A DNA stretch of 64,000 nt, from NCBI RefSeq assembly GCF_006443095.1, contig NZ_VFWZ01000009.1, positions 316,990-380,989 of the forward strand, in the 5' to 3' direction. The DNA is from Aquimarina algicola. Its GTDB lineage: Bacteria; Bacteroidota; Bacteroidia; Flavobacteriales; Flavobacteriaceae. Below, piece by piece: positions 41,508 to 49,354 of the stretch. The notes under the pieces were generated by a model. It did not search any database. It was not told the origin of the DNA and worked only from the letters and a program-made list of their open reading frames with translations. Made by a program: the position numbers and the translations under genes. Positions within the stretch are counted from its first letter, which is position 1; every line of letters begins with the position of its first letter.

Positions 41508-42785
41508 ATGGCTGTTTTAGAAAAAAAGTCATCAGAACAACTGATTGAGCTTGAGAACAAATACGGAGCTCACAATTATCATCCACTTCCTGTGGTTTTA
41601 AGCCGAGGAGAAGGCGTTTATGTATGGGATGCAGAAGGAAAAAAATATTATGATTTTTTAAGTGCATATTCTGCGGTAAACCAAGGGCATTGTCATCCAA
41701 AGATAGTGGAGGCTATGACAAATCAAGCACAAACATTGACATTGACCTCTAGAGCTTTTTACAATGATAAGCTCGGAGAATATGAAAAATTTGTAACAGA
41801 ATATTTTGGGTTTGATAAAATCTTACCTATGAATACAGGAGCAGAAGCAGTAGAGACAGCGTTAAAAATTTGTAGAAAATGGGCATATGAAAAGAAAGGG
41901 ATTCCAGAGAATGAGGCTCAAATTATTGTTTGTGAAAATAATTTTCATGGAAGAACTACTACAATTATTTCTTTTTCGAATGATCCTGTTGCCAGACAAA
42001 ATTTTGGTCCCTATACAAGTGGATTTATAAAGATAGAGTATGATAATATTGATGCGTTAGAACAAGCATTAAGCTCTTCGAAAAATATTGCAGGATTTTT
42101 GGTGGAACCTATACAAGGAGAAGCAGGAGTATATGTTCCTTCAGAAAATTATTTAGCTAAAGCAAAAGAGCTTTGTGAAAAACATGGCGTTCTTTTTATT
42201 GCAGATGAAGTGCAAACTGGTATTGCAAGAACAGGGAGATTATTAGCGACATGTGGTGACTGTTCTTGTGAAGATAAGAATTGTTCAAAAGAACCGGACG
42301 TAAAACCGGATGTATTAATATTAGGTAAAGCATTAAGTGGTGGTGCTTATCCTGTTTCGGCAGTTCTAGCCGATGATCCTATAATGGAAGTGATACGACC
42401 TGGAAACCATGGAAGTACATTTGGAGGTAATCCTGTTGCAGCAGCAGTAGCTATGGCCGCTCTAGAAGTTATTAAAGATGAAAAACTTGCTGAGAATGCT
42501 TACGTATTAGGAGAACTTTTTAGATCAGAAATGAATAAATATATCGAAAAATCATCAATAGTTACTTTGGTTAGAGGTAAAGGATTATTAAATGCTATTG
42601 TGATTAATGATGATGAAGATAGCGATACTGCCTGGAATATTTGTGTGGCACTTAAAGATAATGGGTTACTAGCCAAGCCAACACATGGTAATATTATTCG
42701 ATTTGCTCCTCCTTTGGTGATGAATAAAGAACAACTACTAGAATGTGTTGATATTATAACCAAAACATTACAAGAGTTTGAATAA
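41508..42785 (+). CDS. rocD: Ornithine aminotransferase with a cysteine-cluster insertion
   Basis: 425 residues, class III PLP aminotransferase. N-terminal NYHPLPVVLSRGEGVYVWD and AVNQGHCHPKI, the phosphate-binding MNTGAEAVETA, NNFHGRTTT, PIQGEAGV, IADEVQTG and the PLP Lys274 in LGKALSGGAYP are typical of ornithine-oxo-acid transaminase, which makes glutamate-5-semialdehyde from ornithine. Just before the PLP Lys there is an insert with Cys249, Cys252, Cys254 and Cys259 (C-x2-C-x-C-x4-C). This could hold a metal or respond to redox state; its spread in the family cannot be checked here. It is a single gene with its own terminator. Confidence 0.94.
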   Translation: MAVLEKKSSEQLIELENKYGAHNYHPLPVVLSRGEGVYVWDAEGKKYYDFLSAYSAVNQGHCHPKIVEAMTNQAQTLTLTSRAFYNDKLGEYEKFVTEYFGFDKILPMNTGAEAVETALKICRKWAYEKKGIPENEAQIIVCENNFHGRTTTIISFSNDPVARQNFGPYTSGFIKIEYDNIDALEQALSSSKNIAGFLVEPIQGEAGVYVPSENYLAKAKELCEKHGVLFIADEVQTGIARTGRLLATCGDCSCEDKNCSKEPDVKPDVLILGKALSGGAYPVSAVLADDPIMEVIRPGNHGSTFGGNPVAAAVAMAALEVIKDEKLAENAYVLGELFRSEMNKYIEKSSIVTLVRGKGLLNAIVINDDEDSDTAWNICVALKDNGLLAKPTHGNIIRFAPPLVMNKEQLLECVDIITKTLQEFE

Positions 42786-42805
42786 TTAAAAATTCAATAT
42801 ATCAT

Positions 42806-42839
42806 AAAAAGAGGCTGTCAGAACAGTCTCTTTTTTTTT
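42806..42839 (+). terminator. Terminator after rocD
   Basis: GAGGCTGT / ACAGTCTC stem (one G-U pair) with a CAGA loop, extended by A5/T9 flanks. It lies 6 nt before the end of the convergent membrane-protein operon. Confidence 0.8.
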
Positions 42840-42844
42840 GAGAA

Positions 42845-43159
42845 CTAGTTTATATTTTGAGATTCGGGGAGTAATAAAAACATAGAGCCCAAAAATATAA
42901 AGTACAATAGTATAAATAACGCATAAATAGAACTTAATATTAATCCTACTATGGCGCATATTCTACCTATTCTAAGGTTTTCATACCCAGTATACATGTC
43001 TGGATTTTCCAAATGTAACTTTTTTGAATTTTTAGAAACTATTAATGCAATAATACTTAAGATAAGTCCTGGTATTCCATAACAAAAACAAGTTATCAAG
43101 GAACTAATACCTAGTATTAAAGTCGTAGTAGCGTTCGGGAGTTCTTGTTTGACTTCCAT
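42845..43159 (-). CDS. CCC-motif membrane protein, copy 2 (104 aa)
   Basis: 104 residues with two or more predicted membrane helices (about 13-40 and 67-95). The first helix carries the Cys pair of the CCC-type motif (TCFCYGIPG), and the segment between the helices has the conserved NPDMYTGYENLRIGRICAIVG. It is a clear paralogue of the protein at 44266-44589 (shared C-x-C-Y-G, N-P-x-x-Y-T-G-Y and I-G). It is the last gene of a compact set of tiny membrane proteins, 7 nt after a DUF2752 gene. NCBI calls this type CCC motif membrane protein; no function is known to me. Confidence 0.85.
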   Translation of the reverse strand: MEVKQELPNATTTLILGISSLITCFCYGIPGLILSIIALIVSKNSKKLHLENPDMYTGYENLRIGRICAIVGLILSSIYALFILLYFIFLGSMFLLLPESQNIN

Positions 43160-43166
43160 AAAAAAA

Positions 43167-43457
43167 TTAAAGTTTAATAATGTAATTTATAGTGATAAGA
43201 ATAGAATTACAAATATAGAGATACATGAGGATTTTAGAACCATTCTTAAATTTTAAAATTAAATGTACTATAAGATATAGCCACATCAGTACTATTGGTA
43301 ATAATGCAGGATACATTACAAAAGATTCTACGATTTTACCTTCAAGCAATAAAACGAAACTTCTTTGTAATCCACAGCCTAAACAATTTATATCAAGTGT
43401 AGCTTTTGTTGGACACTGTATAAGATGTGATTTTAAAAAAGAGATAATCTCTTTCAT
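43167..43457 (-). CDS. DUF2752 membrane protein C (96 aa)
   Basis: 96 residues with the DUF2752 signature CLGCGLQRS at about residues 25-33, then two membrane helices (about 44-66 and 73-94). The gaps to both neighbours are tiny (18 nt upstream, 7 nt downstream). The motif is the same type as in copies A (CLGCGMQRS) and B (CPGCGSQRA) of this cluster. The strictly kept Cys-x-x-Cys-Gly-x-Gln-Arg at a membrane border suggests metal, heme or thiol chemistry, but the family has no assigned function. Confidence 0.88.
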   Translation of the reverse strand: MKEIISFLKSHLIQCPTKATLDINCLGCGLQRSFVLLLEGKIVESFVMYPALLPIVLMWLYLIVHLILKFKNGSKILMYLYICNSILITINYIIKL

Positions 43458-43475
43458 ATTGAAATCATTTTCAAT

Positions 43476-43868
43476 TTATGGAGCCAGTATTGTAAAAGGA
43501 TATATATTGATATTTCTTAAAATCCAGAAAAGAATTATGATTACCGCAAGTATTATAGGAGTTTTAGGATGGTATAGGTAGTTATAATATGTTTTTTTTC
43601 CAAGTGTATTGACTCCTCTTACAGTAACATTATAGATTATAACAGCAAACCCCAGAATATAAAGAGCATTGTAGTCTAATGTACTTACAATATCAAAATG
43701 TAATAAATGATGAAGTGCTCTCTGACTTCCGCATCCTGGACAGTAAAGGCCTGTACATACATGAAAAGGACATCTTGGGAAAAGAGAAATTTCCGAGGGG
43801 TTTCCAAAATAATATAGGGATAGCAATATTATGATTCCTATCCCTAAAAATAGATATTTTACTTTCAT
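43476..43868 (-). CDS. DUF2752 membrane protein B (130 aa)
   Basis: 130 residues. An N-terminal membrane helix (about 5-22) precedes the signature segment with four Cys (RCPFHVCTGLYCPGCGSQRA, about 32-51), then two more helices (about 69-86 and 103-118). It is longer than the other two DUF2752 copies and belongs to a different branch. Its ATG follows the stop codon of the CD225 gene without a single base between them (TAAATG), so the two are translationally coupled. Confidence 0.88.
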   Translation of the reverse strand: MKVKYLFLGIGIIILLSLYYFGNPSEISLFPRCPFHVCTGLYCPGCGSQRALHHLLHFDIVSTLDYNALYILGFAVIIYNVTVRGVNTLGKKTYYNYLYHPKTPIILAVIIILFWILRNINIYPFTILAP

Positions 43869-44144
43869 TTAGTATCCGCCACCAAGTGCTGCTCCACCAA
43901 CACCCATAACTACTACAAGTATTACATATAACACTATACCTACTACACCGGCGATAATTGAATACTTCATCCATTTTTTTGCACTTTCAGAAGCTTCTTG
44001 TGCCTCATCATAGTTACCCGCATCAAAAGCAGAATTTACTTTGGAAGCATTGATGATTGCTACCACACCTAAAGGTAAACAACAAAAGAGTGTTGCTAAA
44101 ATAGACTCAACAAGGTAGTTTTTTGGTCTTGATTGATTTTCCAT
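43869..44144 (-). CDS. CD225/dispanin-family membrane protein (91 aa)
   Basis: 91 residues. The first hydrophobic segment (LVESILATLFCCLPLGVVAI) with its Cys pair and Pro-Leu-Gly, then INASKVNSAFDAGNYDEA and SAKKWMKYS, and a second helix VVGIVLYVILVVVMG: this is the CD225/dispanin layout shared with eukaryotic IFITM proteins (intramembrane helix, amphipathic loop with Ala-Lys-x-Trp, transmembrane helix). The tail is Gly-rich (GGAALGGGY). It is coupled to the DUF2752-B gene. Bacterial members have no settled function. Confidence 0.88.
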   Translation of the reverse strand: MENQSRPKNYLVESILATLFCCLPLGVVAIINASKVNSAFDAGNYDEAQEASESAKKWMKYSIIAGVVGIVLYVILVVVMGVGGAALGGGY

Positions 44145-44265
44145 AAATATAGTTTTAAATTAAAATTACATATAGTTAGAATAGTTAATAACTATTCGAG
44201 ATTAAAAGTTAAGAAAAAACGTTTAAAATATTGTTAAAAATAAAAAATCTTTATTGTCTGATATT

Positions 44266-44589
44266 CTAGTAACCTCCTGATCGACCGATCTCTTCTATCA
44301 TGTCCTGATAACCAGCAAACCCAACCGTAGCAAACATAAAGATTACATAAATTAGATATAAAGAACTTAATACGACCCCTGATATCGCTAATATTTTACC
44401 AATTTGAACATTTTGATATCCCGTATATAATTCTGGATTTTCATTATACAATTCAGTCGCTTTTTTTGCCATTATTAAGGCGATTATACCAAAGATCATC
44501 CCTAGTAAACCATAACAACAGCAACCAAGAATAGAAATAATACCAAAGACTAGAATTAAAGTAGAGTTAGGAAGTATTTGTTTTTGCAT
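44266..44589 (-). CDS. CCC-motif membrane protein, copy 1 (107 aa)
   Basis: 107 residues, two or more membrane helices. The first carries the namesake three cysteines (GCCCYGLLGMIFGIIALIMA); the loop reads NPELYTGYQNVQIGKILAISG. A paralogue with C-x-C-Y-G lies at 42845-43159. The C-terminus ends in IGRSGGY, similar in style to the Gly-rich tail of the CD225 protein next door. It follows DUF2752-A by 19 nt. A 121-nt gap separates it from the CD225 gene, which could have its own promoter, although I find no exact -7 box there. Confidence 0.87.
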   Translation of the reverse strand: MQKQILPNSTLILVFGIISILGCCCYGLLGMIFGIIALIMAKKATELYNENPELYTGYQNVQIGKILAISGVVLSSLYLIYVIFMFATVGFAGYQDMIEEIGRSGGY

Positions 44590-44608
44590 AAATAGGATAT
44601 TAATTTAT

Positions 44609-44944
44609 TTAAACGATAATTTTCATTTTAATAATATAGTTTACTATAATAGTAAGAACACTAATAACAATTAAACTTGTTTTTATAATAGTATCATTCT
44701 TAAACTTAATAAAAATATTAAGTGTTGAAAATAATAATAACAATGAGAGAGGATATATAGCCGGATACATGTAAAATGCAGAAGCAAACTCTCCTTTAAT
44801 TAAAAAAGAGATAGATCTTTGCATACCACAACCTAAACAGTCAATGCCAAAAAGTTTTTTGTTTAAGCAAGGTAACATATATTTTTCCAAGGGCAAAAAA
44901 ATTGTGTTTTGTATTGCAATATACACAATTATGTTATTTATCAT
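44609..44944 (-). CDS. DUF2752 membrane protein A (111 aa)
   Basis: 111 residues as the longest frame; signature CLGCGMQRS (about residues 36-44) preceded by MLPCLNKKLFGID, then two membrane helices. Most DUF2752 proteins begin only a few residues before this MLPC segment. The real start may therefore be the TTG at 44890 (M-EKYMLPC) or the ATG at 44878 rather than 44944. It is the first gene of the six-gene minus-strand set and is transcribed away from the divergent Smr pair. Confidence 0.82.
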   Translation of the reverse strand: MINNIIVYIAIQNTIFLPLEKYMLPCLNKKLFGIDCLGCGMQRSISFLIKGEFASAFYMYPAIYPLSLLLLFSTLNIFIKFKNDTIIKTSLIVISVLTIIVNYIIKMKIIV

Positions 44945-44973
44945 ATTTAAAGCTATAAAAATATAAGATTTAA

Positions 44974-44981
44974 TATTTTTG
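44974..44981 (+). promoter_or_regulatory. -7 box abutting the small membrane gene before smr
   Basis: TATTTTTG (exact TAnnTTTG) ends 5 nt before the ATG at 44987, suggesting a leaderless message; no TTG at -33. Confidence 0.45.
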
Positions 44982-44986
44982 TCGTC

Positions 44987-45208
44987 ATGAATTCTAATAC
45001 AATAAAGAAAGTCGGTAGTGTACTTCTAATCATCACCGGAGCTATTATACTTTTGACAGAAATGTATACTGCTACAAAGAATTATTATTTCCAAAGTATT
45101 GGTATAATATTCTTAATGATTGGTCTATTTTTGATCAATTCTAATATCAAGAGTAAAAGTGAACAAAATTCTTTTATAGAAGATAAACAAGAGGAAGAAA
45201 ATGATTAA
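44987..45208 (+). CDS. Small two-helix membrane protein (73 aa)
   Basis: 73 residues: two hydrophobic helices (about 9-24 and 33-48) joined by a short aromatic loop, then a charged tail rich in Glu and Lys. No family motif. Its last codons overlap the start of the Smr-domain gene by 8 nt (coupled translation), an arrangement seen in other flavobacteria. The function is unknown. Confidence 0.8.
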   Translation: MNSNTIKKVGSVLLIITGAIILLTEMYTATKNYYFQSIGIIFLMIGLFLINSNIKSKSEQNSFIEDKQEEEND

Positions 45209-45749
45209 AGTAGGAGATTTAGTATCTGTTATCGATGAACCAATTACAGGTAGTGTAATTTCTATTGTTGATGACAACATAACCATTACTACAGAAGATG
45301 GTTTTGATATGATTTTTTCTATTGATGAAGTTGTAAAAGTTAAAACAGGAGAAATGACGCTTCCTTCTTATGAAGAAGTACACAAAAATTTACAGGATAA
45401 AGAGATTTTTAGGAAAAAAACCAAAAAACGAAGTGTAAAACCTAAAGAAAGACATCTTCCTCCTATGGAAGTAGATCTTCACATTCATAAGTTAACAAAG
45501 TCAACCAAAGGAATGACAAATCACGAAATGGTGATTCTTCAGGTAGACACGGCAAAAAGACAATTAGATTTTGCCATTCAGAAACGAATACCAAAAATTA
45601 TCTTTATTCATGGTGTAGGGCAGGGGGTATTAAAAGAAGAATTGAAGTATCTTTTTGGTAGATATGACAATGTAAGAATCTCTGATGCCGACTATAAAAA
45701 GTACGGATTGGGTGCTATGGAAATTTACATTGTACAAAATCCAAAGTAG
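45201..45749 (+). CDS. Smr (MutS2-type) domain protein with DUF2027-like N-terminus
   Basis: 182 residues. The N-terminal ~55 residues form a small beta-rich domain (VGDLVSVIDEPITGSVISI), as in DUF2027 proteins. A basic linker follows (KKTKKRSVKPK), then the Smr domain (about 90-180) with its two signature motifs, VDLHIHKL and IFIHGVGQGVLKEEL. Smr domains are nucleases or nucleic-acid binders linked to ribosome rescue and DNA repair; stand-alone forms in Bacteroidota are uncharacterised. It is coupled to the small membrane protein upstream. Confidence 0.9.
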   Translation: MIKVGDLVSVIDEPITGSVISIVDDNITITTEDGFDMIFSIDEVVKVKTGEMTLPSYEEVHKNLQDKEIFRKKTKKRSVKPKERHLPPMEVDLHIHKLTKSTKGMTNHEMVILQVDTAKRQLDFAIQKRIPKIIFIHGVGQGVLKEELKYLFGRYDNVRISDADYKKYGLGAMEIYIVQNPK

Positions 45750-45777
45750 ACTACCATTTACAATTTTATACTCTAAT

Positions 45778-46824
45778 TTAAGGAGTTGGTTCTGACTCTG
45801 GTTCTGTGATGTCTTGGGTAAAAATTATAAAATCTTCAGGCGTAATTTCAGGATCATCTGTGTCACCCACTATTGTTATATTTTTGAGGGTAAAAGTTCT
45901 TCTAAACCTTCTACGTGTATTAACGTTATCTAATTCCTCGTATGTGATTTCTAACATTCCTTCAGCTTTGCCATTGAGTACTCTTGTAGATGATGGAAAT
46001 GTACTTCCGCACAATGAAGCCTCTATATTCTCTTCGCCTTCTTCGATTGGGGCTGTAAGATCTCTATAAGCCAATGTGTTACTGGCGTTACTAAACTCAA
46101 TTTGAATAGTGTTATCAGCAGAAATTGTTTCAAAATCAGGTTCGATTTCAAAAGCATCACTAACAAAGTCTATTGTCAATATACGATTGCGATCTCCGTT
46201 TAATTTATAAAGACGAAAAGTATTAGTGGTTGTCTCCGGACAAAATGCTGCAGTACCATTAAAATTAATTGACGGGCTTGCAGTTACAATATCATTACCC
46301 ATAGCAATTAATTCTCGTCTTATTTCTATTTCGTCTCCCATTAACGTTACACTAAATACATTTACGTTTCTTCTAAATATTCTTTGTGTACTAAAGTCAG
46401 AAGGTAATTCTTCATAACTTACAACAAGATTGCCACTATTACTTACAAGCTCTTCTGTAATTACAATATCACTAGGAGGAACACTTGTGCAAAAATATTC
46501 TGAACCTACAATAGGCTGCGCAAATTCTCTGTAATTTAATTGATTTCCATCTGAGCCAAGAGCGATTATAGTTGGTTCTTCTGTTGATATATCATCAATC
46601 TCAGGCGTGATGTCGAATGTATTGCTAGTAAAACCTACAGAAATAGCTTTGTTATTATCAACTTGAAAAAAAACAAAACTATTATCACTTAAATTAGCAC
46701 AATTTTCGAGTTGAGATGTAATATCTTCTAAATCATTTTCAATGATATCTCCCTCACTACACCCAAAGATTGTTAATATGAATATGTATAAAAATGCTTT
46801 ATTCATCATATGTAGATTATTCAT
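45778..46824 (-). CDS. Predicted surface/periplasmic lipoprotein with two repeated modules
   Basis: 348 residues. The signal ends I-F-G-C (Cys22 from the first Met). Met6 or Met7 (46809 or 46806) are equally good starts and avoid the 8-nt overlap with the upstream gene. The mature part holds two copies of a ~150-residue beta module (about 40-190 and 200-335). Each begins with N-[ST]-F-x-[FL]-[FY]-[QK] and ends with R-x-F-R-R-x-[VF] followed by an acidic strand. The same module, interrupted by a Ca-binding insert, occurs in the preceding gene, so the two are paralogues in one operon. No named family is recognised. Confidence 0.83.
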   Translation of the reverse strand: MNNLHMMNKAFLYIFILTIFGCSEGDIIENDLEDITSQLENCANLSDNSFVFFQVDNNKAISVGFTSNTFDITPEIDDISTEEPTIIALGSDGNQLNYREFAQPIVGSEYFCTSVPPSDIVITEELVSNSGNLVVSYEELPSDFSTQRIFRRNVNVFSVTLMGDEIEIRRELIAMGNDIVTASPSINFNGTAAFCPETTTNTFRLYKLNGDRNRILTIDFVSDAFEIEPDFETISADNTIQIEFSNASNTLAYRDLTAPIEEGEENIEASLCGSTFPSSTRVLNGKAEGMLEITYEELDNVNTRRRFRRTFTLKNITIVGDTDDPEITPEDFIIFTQDITEPESEPTP

Positions 46825-47731
46825 TTACTTTGGTTGTTTTGGAAATAGTAATATCTCTAGAGCCAAATGAGAAACTACTGTCTTCAAAATTATCATTATT
46901 TCTGTCAAAAACCAGATTAGATACTCTTACTGTAGTTCTAAATGTTGTTTGTACTGTGTTATCCAGACCAGGTAGTACTTCTACAACTTCATCATTTCCA
47001 TCATCTGCATCTAGATAATCAAATTGACCATCCCCATCAGTGTCGTCATCTCTAGGGGTTCCATTTTGATTAGCGTCTTCATTTCTCGTCAAAACCATGT
47101 CATTATCATCATCATTGTCTAGGTAATCGGGAGTACCATCCTCATCTGTATCTTTTGGTCCTTCTCCACCAATATTAGTAATTTCTACACTAGTCAACAC
47201 ATTATCATTGTCATCATCTTGGTCTTTATAATTAGGTATTCCATCTCCATCAGTATCGTCGTCATCTAGATTGCCATTTCCATTTATGTCTTCATCTTCA
47301 GGATCTACACCATCATTATCATCTTCGCCATTTTCTGTAATTTCGGTAATGATTGTTACTGTTCCTGATACTGCTTTTATTTCTTCCACAACCTGAATTT
47401 CTCCTGAGGGAACTCCTGCACAAAAATAACTTTCTGTAATAGGTACATTGAAAGTTCTATACGCTAGGTTGATATTTGGGTCTGATAAATCAAGAACAAT
47501 TTCTGTATCTCCTGTAGGAATAGTGTCAGAAAACCTGTCGTTTATAAAATCGAGAGAAATGGCTTCGTTTATCGTTTCATTTATTTTAAAGAATACAAAT
47601 TGATTGTCTGTAGCAGCTTCACAAAGTTGTAGGTCAACTTCATCAAATTCAAAGCTTGTTATAATAATATCACCATCATCACATGAAAATATTATTGTTA
47701 TACAAAAAAGAAGACAAAATAGTTTTTTCAT
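46817..47731 (-). CDS. Lipoprotein with thrombospondin type-3-like calcium repeats
   Basis: 304 residues; the lipoprotein signal ends I-F-S-C (Cys17). The module N-x-F-V-F-F-K...AYRTFNVPI...GTVTIITEI is the same as in the following gene. Between its strands sits a ~110-residue insert of Asp-rich calcium loops (D-x-D-x-D-G-x-x-D-x-x-D: DTDGDGIPNYKDQDDDND, DTDEDGTPDYLDNDDDND, DTDGDGQFDYLDADDGND). The module then resumes with TTFRTTVRVSNLVFD. The insert probably forms a rigid Ca2+-dependent rod. It overlaps or abuts the paralogue downstream. Its role is probably surface structural; unknown. Confidence 0.86.
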   Translation of the reverse strand: MKKLFCLLFCITIIFSCDDGDIIITSFEFDEVDLQLCEAATDNQFVFFKINETINEAISLDFINDRFSDTIPTGDTEIVLDLSDPNINLAYRTFNVPITESYFCAGVPSGEIQVVEEIKAVSGTVTIITEITENGEDDNDGVDPEDEDINGNGNLDDDDTDGDGIPNYKDQDDDNDNVLTSVEITNIGGEGPKDTDEDGTPDYLDNDDDNDMVLTRNEDANQNGTPRDDDTDGDGQFDYLDADDGNDEVVEVLPGLDNTVQTTFRTTVRVSNLVFDRNNDNFEDSSFSFGSRDITISKTTKVNE

Positions 47732-47920
47732 ATATCAAAAATTACAGCATTGTTCGTTTGTATGCTAAAAGACGATAAAAATATAGAGATGTTGATATAA
47801 AATTCTTCTTTTAACAAATAAAACTAATCATTATCCCAAATAAATATCAAATTATATCCCACAAAAGTACACGAATTGAAAGATTATAACGTGTCTAGTG
47901 ATAAATAATTTTATTTAAAC

Positions 47921-47928
47921 TAATTTTG
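47921..47928 (+). promoter_or_regulatory. Possible -7 box of the cysteine desulfurase gene
   Basis: TAATTTTG (exact TAnnTTTG) lies 53 nt before the ATG; no clear TTG at -33. Confidence 0.4.
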
Positions 47929-47981
47929 TATGTTACAAGTAATAAGTTAAAATTCTTTAATCTTCAAATATTAATATTGTT

Positions 47982-49148
47982 ATGACGCAACATGTTTATT
48001 TCGATAGTGCCGCTACAACGCAAATTCGACCTGAGGTCATCACAAAAATGGTTTCAGTATTACAAGATGATTTTGGTAATCCTTCTTCTACTCATGGATT
48101 TGGAAGATCTGCAAAAAATCATATTGAACATGCTAGGAAGAATATTGCAAATTACTTAGGAGTAAAAGCCTCAGAAATTATTTTTACTTCAGGAGGTACC
48201 GAAGCAGATAATCTTGTGTTGAATAGTGCTGTGAGAGATCTAGGAGTTACTCATATTATCACTTCAAAAATAGAACATCATGCAGTTTTGCATACAGTTC
48301 AAGAAATAGAAGTGAATCAATCTATACAAGTAAGTTATGTAAATATTAATTCTGATGGTATCATAGATTATGATCATCTTGAATCTTTATTAAAATCATC
48401 TGATAAAAAGACATTAGTAAGTTTGATGCACATCAATAATGAAATTGGGACTATTCTGGATATACAAAGAGTAGGAGAGTTGTGTAAAACATACGAAGCT
48501 CTTTTTCATAGCGATATGGTACAGTCTGTTGGCCATTTTGAAGTAGATTTGAATACAATACATGTTGATTTTATAGCAGTAAGTGCTCATAAATTTCATG
48601 GTCCAAAGGGAATAGGTTTTGCTTATATTCGTAAAAACTCGGGCTTGAAACCTTTAATTTTTGGAGGAGAGCAGGAGAGAGGTTACCGTGCCGGTACAGA
48701 AAGTGTACATAATATTGTGGGTATGGATGAAGCATTGAAGTTATCTTATGAACATTTACAAGAAGAACAGAAATATATCTTAGATGTTAAGAAATATTTT
48801 ATAAAAGAATTAAAAAATAATATTCCTGGAGTAAAATTTAATGCAAGTTGTACAGATAATGAAAAAAGTACTTATACATTGATCAATGTATGTTTGCCTA
48901 TTGCTGATGAAAAAGCAGGGATTTTATTATTTCATTTAGATATTAATGGTATAGCATGTTCCAAAGGGAGCGCTTGCCAAAGTGGTAGTAGTACTGGCTC
49001 TCATGTATTGGCAGAAATTCTTTCAGATGAAGATTTGAAAAAACCTTCAATACGATTTTCTTTTTCACGATTTAATACCAAAGAGGATGTAGATCATGTA
49101 ATCGAAGTATTAAAGAAATTTACTAATGAAGAGGTTGTGTCTGTTTAA
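47982..49148 (+). CDS. Cysteine desulfurase (IscS/NifS family)
   Basis: 388 residues, class V PLP fold. Seen: VYFDSAATTQIRPEV at the N-terminus, NPSSTHGFGR, TSGGTEADNLVL, the PLP Lys204 in SAHKFHGPKG, RAGTESVHNI, and the catalytic Cys332 in CSKGSACQSG. It takes sulfur from cysteine and passes it as a persulfide to Fe-S assembly or tRNA thiolation. No isc or suf genes are adjacent, so it cannot be assigned to one of these pathways. It is of the group I IscS/NifS type with the longer active-site loop. It is a single gene on the plus strand. Confidence 0.93.
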   Translation: MTQHVYFDSAATTQIRPEVITKMVSVLQDDFGNPSSTHGFGRSAKNHIEHARKNIANYLGVKASEIIFTSGGTEADNLVLNSAVRDLGVTHIITSKIEHHAVLHTVQEIEVNQSIQVSYVNINSDGIIDYDHLESLLKSSDKKTLVSLMHINNEIGTILDIQRVGELCKTYEALFHSDMVQSVGHFEVDLNTIHVDFIAVSAHKFHGPKGIGFAYIRKNSGLKPLIFGGEQERGYRAGTESVHNIVGMDEALKLSYEHLQEEQKYILDVKKYFIKELKNNIPGVKFNASCTDNEKSTYTLINVCLPIADEKAGILLFHLDINGIACSKGSACQSGSSTGSHVLAEILSDEDLKKPSIRFSFSRFNTKEDVDHVIEVLKKFTNEEVVSV

Positions 49149-49354
49149 AATAAATTAGTGATAAAAGTATAAGGTTGGGTTTTAGTATCCAGTATTAGAA
49201 TAGATGATATAGAACATTAAGAAGTATAATTACAGGTAAAATCTAATATTTTAAGATTAACGATAGACTTTTATAGAGTATTGCGACTATTTTGAACTTA
49301 TTACATATCGTTAATATGTAAGCAATAGTACATCAAGTAAAGGTTGAACGAGAT

